A DNA stretch of 64,000 nt from JBELMB01 sp042088665 (GTDB lineage: Bacteria > Pseudomonadota > Alphaproteobacteria > Rhodobacterales > Rhodobacteraceae), in contig JBELMB010000001.1 of NCBI GenBank assembly GCA_042088665.1, positions 1 through 64,000 of the forward strand, written 5' to 3'. A program made the translations under genes and the position numbers. Below, in pieces: positions 39,823 to 48,472 of this stretch. Under the pieces are notes generated by a model. It searched no databases, was not told the origin of the DNA, and was given only the letters and a program-made list of their open reading frames with translations. Numbering within the stretch: position 1 is the stretch's first letter; the number at the start of each line of letters is the position of its first letter.

Positions 39823-41298
39823 ATGCTGATCCAGGACCATGACCGTGCTGGCGGCTACTGGGGTGCTGTCTATGCCTTTACAGCCGTAAAGGGATTGCAG
39901 GTGGTGATCGATGGCCCGGTGGGTTGTGAGAACCTGCCGGTGACGTCCGTCTTGCACTACACGGATGCCTTGCCGCCCCATGAGTTGCCGATCGTGGTGA
40001 CAGGGCTTGGTGAAGAAGAGCTGGGCCGGGACGGCACCGAGGGCGCGATGAAGCGGGCCTGGGGCGCGCTGGATCCTGCGCTGCCTGCGGTGGTTGTGAC
40101 CGGGTCGATTGCCGAGATGATCGGCGGCGGCGTCACGCCTGAGGGCACATCGATCAAGCGGTTCCTGCCGCGGACCATCGACGAGGATCAGTGGGAAGCC
40201 GCGGATCGGTCGATGACCTGGCTCTTTACCGAGTTTGGCATGACCAAGGGCCGGATGCCCAAGGAGGCCAAGCGCGAAGAAGGCGCGGCACCGCGGGTGA
40301 ACATCCTTGGTCCGATGTACGGCACTTTCAACATGCCGTCTGATCTGGCAGAAATCCGGCGCCTTGTCGAAGGCATCGGGGCAGAGGTCAACATGGTCAT
40401 GCCGCTGGGGGCTCATCTGGCGGAGATGCGCAACCTCGTGAATGCGGATGTGAACATCTGCATGTACCGCGAGTTTGGTCGTGGGCTGTGCGAAGTGCTG
40501 GCAAAGCCATATCTGCAGGCGCCCATGGGCATCGACAGCACCACGCGCTTTCTGCGCAAGCTGGGCGAGATGCTTGATCTGGACCCGGAGCCGTTCATCG
40601 AGCGCGAAAAGCACTCGACGATCAAGCCGGTCTGGGATCTGTGGCGGTCCGTCACGCAGGATTTCTTTGCGACTGCGTCCTTCGGGATCGTCGCGAACGA
40701 GACCTACGCCCGTGGCGTGCGGCATTTCCTGGAAAACGATCTGGGCTTTCCCTGTGCCTTTGCCGTGGCGCGCACCGCCGGGGCCAAGACGAACAATGAC
40801 GAAGTGCGCGCGCTGATGGCGCAGCACCGGCCGCTGATCGTCATGGGGTCGATCAATGAAAAGATGTATCTCGCCGAGCTGAAAGCGGGCCACGGCCCGT
40901 CACCGGCCTTTATCCCGGCGAGTTTCCCGGGCGCGGCGATCCGTCGGGCCACGGGCACGCCGTTCATGGGCTACGCCGGGGCGACTTATCTTTTGCAGGA
41001 AGTCTGCAACGGTTTGTTCGACGCGCTGTTTCACATCCTGCCGCTGGGCACGGAGATGGACAGCGCCGAGGCCACGCCGACGCGGCTCAAGCGTGACATG
41101 CCCTGGGATGCAGATGCCCAGGCCGCATTGGACCGGATCGTGGCAAACCACCCGGTGCTGACGCGTATCTCTGCCGCAAAACAATACCGTGATGCCGCCG
41201 AAAAGGCTGCGCTTGAAAAAGGCGCGGACCGGGTGGTTGTCGAAACAATTCAAGCACTGGCACCCGCCAGTGCCACGAGTTCAACGAAGGAGGCTTGA
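39823..41298 (+). CDS. bchZ: Chlorophyllide reductase subunit Z
   Basis: A 491-residue NifK-like partner of BchY. VIDGPVGCENLPVTS near residue 29 carries a cluster cysteine, and NADVNICMYREFGRG and TPFMGYAGATYLLQE are typical of BchZ. GGGAGAGGATGGG lies before the ATG. The last codons lead into pufQ after two bases; the puf promoter is expected within the 3' part of bchZ, as in Rhodobacter, but I could not place it. Confidence 0.95.
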   Translation: MLIQDHDRAGGYWGAVYAFTAVKGLQVVIDGPVGCENLPVTSVLHYTDALPPHELPIVVTGLGEEELGRDGTEGAMKRAWGALDPALPAVVVTGSIAEMIGGGVTPEGTSIKRFLPRTIDEDQWEAADRSMTWLFTEFGMTKGRMPKEAKREEGAAPRVNILGPMYGTFNMPSDLAEIRRLVEGIGAEVNMVMPLGAHLAEMRNLVNADVNICMYREFGRGLCEVLAKPYLQAPMGIDSTTRFLRKLGEMLDLDPEPFIEREKHSTIKPVWDLWRSVTQDFFATASFGIVANETYARGVRHFLENDLGFPCAFAVARTAGAKTNNDEVRALMAQHRPLIVMGSINEKMYLAELKAGHGPSPAFIPASFPGAAIRRATGTPFMGYAGATYLLQEVCNGLFDALFHILPLGTEMDSAEATPTRLKRDMPWDADAQAALDRIVANHPVLTRISAAKQYRDAAEKAALEKGADRVVVETIQALAPASATSSTKEA

Positions 41299-41300
41299 CC

Positions 41301-41519
41301 ATGGCCGATGTGACCTCGAATGCACCGCGTTCCCAGACCCGTCGTCGGGACGCAGAGTTTACAACCTATTTCGTGATCATCTTTCTGGTCGCGCTGCCGT
41401 TCGGAACGGTTGACTGGGTGCTCGATATCGCCCGTCGCCGGACGCTGAACCTGCGTGGCCCGCTGGCCCGCGCCTGGGCAGAAGCGGACCGGATCACGCC
41501 GCTGCTTTTCTCGGCCTGA
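41301..41519 (+). CDS. pufQ: PufQ, bacteriochlorophyll synthesis/assembly protein
   Basis: A 72-residue protein with one transmembrane helix (about residues 23-44, TTYFVIIFLVALPFGTVDWV), first gene of the puf operon. PufQ is associated with bacteriochlorophyll supply to the complexes. AAGGAGG lies seven bases before ATG 41301. It is followed by a 248-base structured spacer before pufB. Confidence 0.9.
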   Translation: MADVTSNAPRSQTRRRDAEFTTYFVIIFLVALPFGTVDWVLDIARRRTLNLRGPLARAWAEADRITPLLFSA

Positions 41520-41767
41520 GCCGGGTACCCTGCGGGGGAGACGACGGAACCGCGCCGGCCCAATGACAGGGCCGCCGGGACTGCTCGTTCTGGACCGTGG
41601 CTGACGCGCAGAGCCATGCTGTCCAACCCGCTGCTGACATTGAGATTGCGGCCTTTCGGGGCCGCTCGAAGCTGCCTGCCCAGATGGGTGGACAGACCGG
41701 AAGGCGTGCGCCTTCCAACCCCGTCGCAGGGTGTGCGGCGTCAGGCTAACGTTCCGGAGGAAAGTAC
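41520..41767 (+). other. Structured spacer between pufQ and pufB
   Basis: No gene was found here, including no convincing pufK. Stems seen: GCGGCC-TTTCGG-GGCCGC at 41648-41665 and GGAAGGC-GTGC-GCCTTCC at 41699-41716. In Rhodobacter, puf mRNA is processed between pufQ and pufB, and such hairpins protect the pufBA segment. GGAGGAAAGTAC just before 41768 is the strong pufB ribosome-binding site. Confidence 0.6.
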
Positions 41768-41917
41768 ATGTCTGATAATGGTGACCTGTCCTTCACAGGT
41801 CTGAACGACGAGCAGGCCCAGGAGCTGCATTCCGTCTACATGAGCGGCCTCTGGCTGTTCTCGGCGGTTGCGATCGTTGCTCACCTGGCAACCTACATCT
41901 GGGCTCCTTGGTTCTGA
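41768..41917 (+). CDS. pufB: Light-harvesting 1 beta subunit
   Basis: A 49-residue single-helix antenna polypeptide. The bacteriochlorophyll ligand is H39 in AIVAHLATYIWAPWF, and H21 lies at the N-terminal side. The motif W-x-P-W-F at the C-terminus fits LH1 beta. A strong GGAGG ribosome-binding site precedes it. It pairs with pufA 12 bases downstream to form the ring around the reaction centre. Confidence 0.96.
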   Translation: MSDNGDLSFTGLNDEQAQELHSVYMSGLWLFSAVAIVAHLATYIWAPWF

Positions 41918-41929
41918 GGAAATTGAGAA

Positions 41930-42091
41930 ATGGCAAAGTTCTATAAGATCTGGCTGGTTTTCGACCCGCGCCGCGTCTTCGTGGCTCAGGGCGTTTTCCT
42001 TTTCCTGCTGGCTGTGATGATCCACCTGGTTGTGTTGTCGAACGGTGTGAACTGGTTCGAAACCGCAGCGACTTCGGTCACTGGCGGTTAA
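41930..42091 (+). CDS. pufA: Light-harvesting 1 alpha subunit
   Basis: A 53-residue single-helix antenna polypeptide opening MAKFYKIWLVFDPRRVFVAQ, typical of LH1 alpha. The BChl ligand is H32 in AVMIHLVVLS, and W42 may hydrogen-bond the 3-acetyl group. GAGGAAATTGAGAA precedes the ATG. A large intercistronic hairpin follows it, which would keep pufBA mRNA in excess over pufLM. Confidence 0.96.
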   Translation: MAKFYKIWLVFDPRRVFVAQGVFLFLLAVMIHLVVLSNGVNWFETAATSVTGG

Positions 42092-42130
42092 TCGCAAAGC
42101 CACAGGGGCATCTGGCCCATGTGAAAGCTC

Positions 42131-42157
42131 GCTGCGGGCGGGGCGCTCGCCCGCAGC
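42131..42157 (+). other. pufA-pufL intercistronic mRNA hairpin
   Basis: GCTGCGGGCG and CGCCCGCAGC form a perfect ten-base-pair stem with a seven-base loop, 40 bases after pufA. In Rhodobacter such a hairpin blocks 3' exonuclease decay, stabilising pufBA relative to pufLMX and setting the antenna to reaction-centre ratio. No T-run follows. Confidence 0.8.
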
Positions 42158-42227
42158 CATCGACGAACGGAAATGACGGCGGGAATGACCTGATCGGACA
42201 GGCCGCCAAACGCGGAGAGAGAAGAAG

Positions 42228-43067
42228 ATGGCATTGCTCAGCTTCGAGAAAAAGTATCGCGTCCGCGGAGGGACGCTGATCGGCGGCGATCTGTTCGACT
42301 TCTGGGTGGGGCCATTTTATGTGGGCTTCTTCGGGGTCACGACTGCCTTTTTTGCCGTGCTCGGCACGATATTGATCTTTTGGGGGGCGGCCCAGCAGGG
42401 CACGTTCAACCCCTGGCTGATCAACATTGCCCCGCCGGACCTCAGCTATGGTCTTGGCATTGCGCCGCTCAATGAGGGCGGTCTATGGCAATTCATCACG
42501 ATCTGCGCCACCGGGGCCTTTGTGTCCTGGGCGCTGCGCGAAGTGGAGATCTGCCGAAAGCTGGGGATGGGCTATCACGTGCCCTTTGCCTTCAGCTTTG
42601 CGATCCTTGCGTATGTCACGCTGGAGATCTTTCGCCCGGTCCTGATGGGCGCCTGGGGCCATGCCTTTCCCTACGGGATCTTTTCGCACCTCGATTGGGT
42701 GTCGAACACGGGCTACGCCTACCTGCACTTCCACTACAACCCGGCACATATGCTGGCTGTGACGCTCTTCTTTACCACCACGCTGGCGCTGGCGCTGCAC
42801 GGTGGCCTGATCCTGTCCGCGGCGAACCCGGAAAAGGACGAGCTGATGAAGACGCCGGACCACGAAGACACGTTTTTTCGTGACTTCATCGGTTACTCGG
42901 TGGGCACGCTTGGCATCCACCGTGTCGGCTTCTTGCTGGCGATCAATGCGGTCTTCTTCTCTGCGGTCTGCATCATCATCTCCGGGCCCGTCTGGACGAA
43001 GGGCTGGCCGGAATGGTGGAGCTGGTGGCTGGAACTGCCCATCTGGGCCTCGCAAATTGGGATGTAA
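42228..43067 (+). CDS. pufL: Photosynthetic reaction centre L subunit
   Basis: A 279-residue protein with five transmembrane helices. Histidines H154 and H174 ligate bacteriochlorophylls (accessory and special pair), and H191 and H231 ligate the non-haem iron; all are shifted by one from Rhodobacter sphaeroides numbering. GGAGAGAGAAG precedes the ATG. pufM starts five bases after its stop. Confidence 0.98.
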   Translation: MALLSFEKKYRVRGGTLIGGDLFDFWVGPFYVGFFGVTTAFFAVLGTILIFWGAAQQGTFNPWLINIAPPDLSYGLGIAPLNEGGLWQFITICATGAFVSWALREVEICRKLGMGYHVPFAFSFAILAYVTLEIFRPVLMGAWGHAFPYGIFSHLDWVSNTGYAYLHFHYNPAHMLAVTLFFTTTLALALHGGLILSAANPEKDELMKTPDHEDTFFRDFIGYSVGTLGIHRVGFLLAINAVFFSAVCIIISGPVWTKGWPEWWSWWLELPIWASQIGM

Positions 43068-43072
43068 GGCAC

Positions 43073-44062
43073 ATGTTTAGCGTCGAATATCAAAACATCT
43101 TCACTCAGGTGCAAGTGCGCGGTCCCGCCGAAATGGGCACGGACGACTACGGCACCCTGACCGAGGACCGCACCAAGGGCACCAGCTTTTCCAACCTCGC
43201 GGGTTGGCTTGGCAACGCCCAGCTGGGTCCGATCAATCTGGGCATGGCGGGCATCTGCTCGATGGCCTGCGGATTGATCTGGTTCAACATCGTCGGCATC
43301 AACATGCTGGCGCAGGTGGACTGGTCGATCTCTGAGTTCATCCGCCAGCTGTTCTGGCTGGCGCTTGAGCCGCCCAGCCCGGAATATGGTCTGCGCATCC
43401 CGCCGCTGCAGGATGGCGGCTGGTACGTGATCTCCAGCTTTTTCCTGCTGATGGCAGTGATGCTCTGGTGGTTGCGGTCCTATCAGCTCGCCGCAGAGCA
43501 AAAGATGGGCAAGCACATCTTTTGGGCCTTTGGCGCAGCGATCTGGCTGTTCCTGGTGCTGGGTCTCTTCCGTCCGGTCCTTATGGGATCCTGGTCGGAG
43601 GCGGTGCCCTACGGGATCTTCCCGCATCTGGATTGGACGACGGCCTTCTCGATCCGCTACGGCAACCTCTACTACAACCCGTTCCACTGTCTCTCGATCG
43701 TGTTCCTCTATGGCTCGGTGCTGTTGTTTGCCATGCATGGCGCAACCATCCTCGCCGTGACCCGCTACGGCGGCGACCGGGAGCTGGAGCAGATCGTCGA
43801 CCGCGGCACGGCGACCGAGCGCGCCGCCCTGTTCTGGCGCTGGACCATGGGCTTCAACGCCACCATGGAAGGCATCCACCGCTGGGCCTACTGGTTCGCG
43901 ATCCTGACGCCGATCACCGGTGGCATCGGTATCCTGTTGACCGGCACGGTGGTCGACAACTGGTTCATCTGGGCGCAGGAGCATCATTTCGCTCCAGTCT
44001 ATGACGGCAGCTATGGCTACGAGGCTTACGGGTCCTACGAAGCCTTCATCGGGAAGGAGTAA
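43073..44062 (+). CDS. pufM: Photosynthetic reaction centre M subunit
   Basis: A 329-residue, five-helix partner of PufL. BChl ligands H185 and H205, iron ligands H222 and H269, and E237 are all present, shifted by three from Rhodobacter sphaeroides. The C-terminal tail (DGSYGYEAYGSYEAFIG) is longer than in Rhodobacter sphaeroides, as expected where a cytochrome subunit binds. ATG 43073 gives the standard N-terminus MFSVEYQNIFTQVQV. Confidence 0.98.
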   Translation: MFSVEYQNIFTQVQVRGPAEMGTDDYGTLTEDRTKGTSFSNLAGWLGNAQLGPINLGMAGICSMACGLIWFNIVGINMLAQVDWSISEFIRQLFWLALEPPSPEYGLRIPPLQDGGWYVISSFFLLMAVMLWWLRSYQLAAEQKMGKHIFWAFGAAIWLFLVLGLFRPVLMGSWSEAVPYGIFPHLDWTTAFSIRYGNLYYNPFHCLSIVFLYGSVLLFAMHGATILAVTRYGGDRELEQIVDRGTATERAALFWRWTMGFNATMEGIHRWAYWFAILTPITGGIGILLTGTVVDNWFIWAQEHHFAPVYDGSYGYEAYGSYEAFIGKE

Positions 44063-44067
44063 GAGCC

Positions 44068-45195
44068 ATGCTTCCCAAGTGGTTCGACGACTGGAACAAA
44101 AAGAACCCCATCGACATCTACGGTCCCGCGATCTTTGGCGGGACCATCATGGGGGCGGTTCTTGTTGCTGCGGCGCTGGTCGCGCTGGGGCAACCCTACA
44201 AGACCGACAGCATGCAGACCGGCCCCCGTGGTACGGGCATGCATGTTCCGGAGTTCGTCTCTGATCTCGCCAAACCCGATCCCGACATCGAAAACTATTT
44301 CGAAGATGAACCCTACATTCCCGTAGGCGGGGAGCCTCTGGCCAAGGACATCTACGAAAACGTTCAGGTGTTGGGCGATCTGACCGAGGACAACTTCAAC
44401 CGTCTGATGGGCGCGATGACGACCTGGATCGCGCCGGACGAGGGCTGTGCCTATTGTCACGGGGATGTCGACATCGAGAACTACGGCAGTGACGACCTGT
44501 ACACCAAGGTCGTGTCCCGTCGGATGATCGAGATGACCCAGAACATCAACGAGAACTGGGATGGCCACGTGAACGCGAACGGTGAGGTGGGCGTGACCTG
44601 CTACACCTGTCACCGCGGTCAGGCGGTTCCGTCCGAGATCTGGTTCAAGATCGGTCCGGTGAACATGGCGGCCGAAGGGTGGTCCGCGGTTCAGAACCGT
44701 GCGACGCTGCGCAGCCAGTATACCTCGCTGCCGGCCGATGCGCTCGAGCACTTCCTGGTCGATTACGGCCAGATCGGTGTCCACAATCTGGAATCGCGTG
44801 TCGCGGAGAACCCCTCCGAGGACGGCGTGCAGACCATCCAGAACACAGAGCGCACCTATGCCCTGATGAACTACGTCTCCAACTCGTTGGGGGTGAACTG
44901 CACCTTCTGTCACAACACGCGGGCCTTTTATGACTTTGATCAGGTCACGCCGCAGTGGTCGACGGAGCAGCTGGGCATCGGCATGGTTCAGGAACTCAAC
45001 AACGACTACCTGATCCCGCTCAAGGACACCTATCCCGCAGAGCGTCTTGGACCGATCCATGCGGATGCGCCCAAGGCCGCCTGCAAGACCTGTCACAAGG
45101 GCTATCAACAGCCTCTTCAGGGTCTGAACATGATCAAGGACTGGCCCGAATTGGCCACCAGTGGCGCGCCTGTCTACGAGGCTGCCAGCGAATAA
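44068..45195 (+). CDS. pufC: Reaction-centre-bound tetrahaem cytochrome c
   Basis: A 375-residue periplasmic electron donor to the special pair. Four CXXCH haem sites start at C127 (CAYCH), C178 (CYTCH), C278 (CTFCH) and C339 (CKTCH); Met ligands are likely in NRLMGAM and RRMIEM. The N-terminus has one hydrophobic helix (about 19-41) without a lipobox cysteine, so it is probably anchored by an uncleaved helix. It ends the puf operon in the place pufX holds in Rhodobacter. Confidence 0.96.
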   Translation: MLPKWFDDWNKKNPIDIYGPAIFGGTIMGAVLVAAALVALGQPYKTDSMQTGPRGTGMHVPEFVSDLAKPDPDIENYFEDEPYIPVGGEPLAKDIYENVQVLGDLTEDNFNRLMGAMTTWIAPDEGCAYCHGDVDIENYGSDDLYTKVVSRRMIEMTQNINENWDGHVNANGEVGVTCYTCHRGQAVPSEIWFKIGPVNMAAEGWSAVQNRATLRSQYTSLPADALEHFLVDYGQIGVHNLESRVAENPSEDGVQTIQNTERTYALMNYVSNSLGVNCTFCHNTRAFYDFDQVTPQWSTEQLGIGMVQELNNDYLIPLKDTYPAERLGPIHADAPKAACKTCHKGYQQPLQGLNMIKDWPELATSGAPVYEAASE

Positions 45196-45637
45196 GCGGT
45201 GCGGGCGGCAGCGTGCCTGTCGCCCTCCGCGCACGGTTCCGGATCTTTGGTCCCATGAAGGTCCGGAAAACAGAAGGGGTAACACCCTTCGCTCCTTCCT
45301 GTTGGCGACAGGAACCTGGCGCCACACTCTGGGTCCATACTTGGAGCGTGGCGCCTTTCCGCCCCGACGGGCCATGGGATGCGGTGGAGGTCCGCATATG
45401 CGTCTCCTGACCGTCTTTTGCCCCGGGGCGCTTCGCCGAAGGATGACCTGACGTGGCCTGTGTCACAGGGGTCACTGTCTTCGGCCAACCGCCTGACTCA
45501 TGACCGGAGGCCGCGACGGGCCTGACCCGTCTGCACGCTCCGGGCGACACTTCGGGCCCAGTACTTCGGGCCCGGTACTTCGGGCCCAGTGCCCACTGCA
45601 TCAGGACCGAGAGGTCCACAACGACGGAGGCTCTGCC
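45196..45637 (+). other. Spacer between pufC and dxs with hairpins and a triple repeat
   Basis: A 442-base gap with no convincing gene; a 51-codon frame from 45255 does not resemble pufX. It contains TTCCTGT-TGGCG-ACAGGAA, a larger stem at 45318-45355, and three tandem 14-base units of the form ACTTCGGGCCCRGT at about 45548-45590. A dxs promoter is expected here but no clear hexamers were found. Confidence 0.6.
45318..45358 (+). terminator. Probable puf operon terminator hairpin
   Basis: GGCGCCACACTC and GAGCGTGGCGCC form a 12-base stem with one mismatch, followed by TTT, about 120 bases after the pufC stop. The short T-run makes termination likely but not certain. Confidence 0.5.
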
Positions 45638-47557
45638 ATGACCCGCCCCGAGACACCCACCCTCGACCGCATTGCCGGGCCGTCGGATCTGCGATGTCTC
45701 GATGACCGAAGCCTCGCAAAGGTGGCGTCGGAGTTGCGGGCCGAAGTGATCGATGTGGTCAGCCAGACCGGCGGGCACCTTGGGTCTTCGCTGGGTGTGG
45801 TGGAACTGACCGTGGCGCTGCACGCGGTGTTCAACACGCCGATGGACAAGCTGGTCTGGGACGTTGGGCACCAGTGCTACCCGCACAAGGTGCTGACCGG
45901 TCGCCGCGACCGCATGCGCACCCTGCGCCAAAAGGACGGCCTGTCCGGGTTCACCAAGCGCGACGAAAGCGAATACGATCCTTTTGGCGCGGCGCATTCC
46001 TCGACCTCGATCTCGGCGGCGCTGGGGTTTTCGGTGGGCCGGGACATGGGCCGCCCGACGGGCGACGGGATTGCCGTGATTGGCGACGGGTCGATCAGTG
46101 CGGGCATGGCCTATGAGGCGCTGAACAATGCCGGGGCCGAAGGGCGACGTCTGTTCGTGATCCTGAATGACAACGAGATGAGCATCGCGCCCCCGGTCGG
46201 TGCCATGTCGACCTACCTGTCGAAGCTTTACGCGTCAGAGCCGCTGGCCCAGATGAAGACCCTCGCCGAAGGCGTCGAGGCCCTGATGCCGCCACCGATG
46301 CGCGCCGGCGCCCGCCGTGCGCGGCAGTTGGTGACAGGTCAGCAGGGCGCGACCCTGTTCGACGAGTTGGGCTTTGACTACATGGGGCCGGTGAACGGTC
46401 ACGACATGTCGCAATTGCTGGCCGTTCTGCGCGCCGCTCAGACCCGGGCCACGGGGCCGGTGCTGATCCATGTCTGCACGGTCAAGGGCAAGGGCTATGC
46501 GCCGGCGGAATCCTCGGACTGCAAGTATCACGGTGTGTCCAAGTTTGACGTGCCGACAGGGGCGCAGGCCAAGAAGACACCGAATGCCCCCAGCTATACC
46601 TCTGTCTTTGGCAAGACACTGACCGCAGAGGCGGCACGCGATCCGAACATCGTTGCGGTGACGGCGGCCATGCCGTCGGGCACGGGCGTGAACCTCATGG
46701 CGGAGCGGTTTCCGAACCGGGTCTTTGATGTGGGCATCGCAGAGCAGCATGGGGTGACCTTTGCCGCCGGCATGGCGGCCAGCGGGCTAAAGCCTTTCTG
46801 CGCGATCTACTCGACCTTCCTGCAACGGGGTTATGATCAGGTGGTGCACGACGTGGCGCTTCAGGGCCTGCCCGTGCGCTTTGCGATCGACCGTGCCGGC
46901 TTGGTCGGCGCGGATGGCGCGACGCATGCAGGGGCCTTTGACATCGCCTATATGTCCAACCTGCCCGGTGTGACGGTCATGGCCGCCGCGGATGAGGCGG
47001 AGCTGACCCATATGGTGGCGACGGCTGCCGCCTATGATGAGGGACCGATCGCCTTCCGCTATCCGCGTGGCAATGGCACCGGTGTGACGCTGCCAGAGCG
47101 CGGCTCCGTGCTGGAAATCGGCAAGGGCCGGATCCTGCGCGAAGGCACCGATGTGGCTCTGCTGGCGTTTGGCGGCATGGTGAGCGAAGCACTGGACGCG
47201 GCCACCGTTCTCGAAGCGGCGGGCATCTCGGCCACGGTTGCGGATGCGCGGTTTGCCAAGCCGCTGGATACGGAGCTTGTCGGCCAGCTGGCGCGCCATC
47301 ATCGTGGGCTGATCACGCTGGAAACCGGGGTCGAGGGCGGCTTTGGCTCCATCGTCCTGCACGCGCTGGCACGGTCCGGTTTGCTGGACCGCGGGCTGGC
47401 GGTTCGTCCGATGACCCTTCCGGATCGGTACATCCAGCAGGGCAGCCCGGAGCAGATGTACGCCGATGCGGGTCTGACCGTAGCCGACATCTGCCAAACG
47501 GTGCAGGAGATGATGGGTCAGACGACACGCCGCGTGGTGCCTCTGCGCAGTCTCTGA
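45638..47557 (+). CDS. dxs: 1-deoxy-D-xylulose-5-phosphate synthase
   Basis: A 639-residue thiamine-diphosphate enzyme, first step of the MEP isoprenoid pathway. The N-terminal GGHLGSSLGVVELTVALH, the ThDP motif GDGSISAGMAYEALNNAG and the C-terminal transketolase region (DVGIAEQHGVTFAAGMA) are clear. CGGAGG lies before ATG 45638. Its place beside puf links isoprenoid supply with the PGC; a second dxs elsewhere cannot be excluded. A strong terminator follows. Confidence 0.96.
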   Translation: MTRPETPTLDRIAGPSDLRCLDDRSLAKVASELRAEVIDVVSQTGGHLGSSLGVVELTVALHAVFNTPMDKLVWDVGHQCYPHKVLTGRRDRMRTLRQKDGLSGFTKRDESEYDPFGAAHSSTSISAALGFSVGRDMGRPTGDGIAVIGDGSISAGMAYEALNNAGAEGRRLFVILNDNEMSIAPPVGAMSTYLSKLYASEPLAQMKTLAEGVEALMPPPMRAGARRARQLVTGQQGATLFDELGFDYMGPVNGHDMSQLLAVLRAAQTRATGPVLIHVCTVKGKGYAPAESSDCKYHGVSKFDVPTGAQAKKTPNAPSYTSVFGKTLTAEAARDPNIVAVTAAMPSGTGVNLMAERFPNRVFDVGIAEQHGVTFAAGMAASGLKPFCAIYSTFLQRGYDQVVHDVALQGLPVRFAIDRAGLVGADGATHAGAFDIAYMSNLPGVTVMAAADEAELTHMVATAAAYDEGPIAFRYPRGNGTGVTLPERGSVLEIGKGRILREGTDVALLAFGGMVSEALDAATVLEAAGISATVADARFAKPLDTELVGQLARHHRGLITLETGVEGGFGSIVLHALARSGLLDRGLAVRPMTLPDRYIQQGSPEQMYADAGLTVADICQTVQEMMGQTTRRVVPLRSL

Positions 47558-47578
47558 GTCCGCCTATGGCTAAAAAAG

Positions 47579-47611
47579 AGCGCCGCTCCGAGCCATCGGG
47601 GCGGCGCTTTT
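47579..47611. terminator. Rho-independent terminator after dxs
   Basis: AGCGCCGCTCCGA-GCCA-TCGGGGCGGCGCT forms a 13-base-pair stem (one G-T wobble) followed by TTTTGATTTG and preceded by AAAAAAG. It can serve dxs and the convergent lyxose-isomerase-like gene on the other strand. Confidence 0.85.
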
Positions 47612-47644
47612 GATTTGTTCGGGCGCTTTGCGCAGCCCCCGGGT

Positions 47645-48322
47645 TCACAAGTGGCTGTCGTAGTCCGAAACCAGAAGGTGAAGCGGCGCCTCGTCTTCCT
47701 CGATGGTCGAGAAGCGCCCGATTGGCTGGGCAAAGATGTTGTCTGTCAGATCGTCATTCACGGTCGAGACTTCGCCGATCAGCACATCACCGCCTTCGCC
47801 CCAGAAGGCGTGCCAGACGTCCGGAAACAGCGTCACGGATTCACCGGGATCCAGTTTCAAAAGCCCGCCCGCCTCGATCTTGCGGGGTTGACCGTCACAC
47901 ATGACATGAACATCGGTTTCCCGGTCGATCTCGCCCGCAGTATCTGCCTTGTAAAGCTTGAGGACCAGTTTCCCACCGCCGCGGTTGATGATGTCCTCGA
48001 CCTTCACGTCGTGGCGGTGCATTGGCGAAAGCTGGTTCTCCTTGGAGATCATGATCTTTTCGGCGTAAAGCATGGCCGACCGCTTCCCCAGATCCTCGTT
48101 CAACCCGTTACGGGTGGTGAAGAGGAACAGTCCCATTTCGTCATACTTGCCAGCACCATAGTCGGTGATGTCCCAGCCCATCCGCCGCGCCTTGATTTCC
48201 TGATGGGATCCGGACTTGAGCGCCTCGGGCGACAGGTAGGCATAGGGTGGCAGCGAGTAGCCAAAAGACCGGATGAAGGCATCGCCTTCACGGATAATCT
48301 CATTGATGCGGGAGCGTTTCAT
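47645..48322 (-). CDS. D-lyxose ketol-isomerase family protein
   Basis: A 225-residue cupin-fold protein of the D-lyxose/D-mannose isomerase family, predicted to interconvert D-lyxose and D-xylulose with a divalent metal. Metal-binding residues are probably in SPMHRHDVKVEDI (two histidines and a glutamate) and the later DVWHAFWGEGG. It is a single gene convergent with dxs. Substrate specificity is inferred from family only. Confidence 0.75.
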   Translation of the reverse strand: MKRSRINEIIREGDAFIRSFGYSLPPYAYLSPEALKSGSHQEIKARRMGWDITDYGAGKYDEMGLFLFTTRNGLNEDLGKRSAMLYAEKIMISKENQLSPMHRHDVKVEDIINRGGGKLVLKLYKADTAGEIDRETDVHVMCDGQPRKIEAGGLLKLDPGESVTLFPDVWHAFWGEGGDVLIGEVSTVNDDLTDNIFAQPIGRFSTIEEDEAPLHLLVSDYDSHL

Positions 48323-48397
48323 GGGTGTCTCTTGCTGATGTTTGCGCGAACATACGTCTCTGCGGTGCAGGTGAACAGTGCAGGATGCCTCCGGCGG

Positions 48398-48460
48398 GAG
48401 TATTTTTGAAACAGAGAAACATCACGTGCGCCTTTGGGTTTCTCTGTTTCTTAAATACTC
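48398..48460. repeat. Inverted pair of element cores (copies 9 and 10)
   Basis: Cores at 48398-48418 (plus) and 48440-48460 (minus) face each other across 21 bases, and can form a long stem with two mismatches. They lie between the start of the lyxose-isomerase-like gene and the end of hslU, both minus strand, so could terminate hslU transcription. Confidence 0.75.
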
Positions 48461-48472
48461 ATGAAACTTGGG

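Noticed and set aside
41520..41767. Search for pufK between pufQ and pufB
   Set aside because: No short frame there has both a plausible start and sensible codon use; the region is better explained by mRNA hairpins.
45255..45410. A small frame after pufC considered as pufX
   Set aside because: It has no transmembrane helix of the PufX type and contains the hairpin at 45318-45355.
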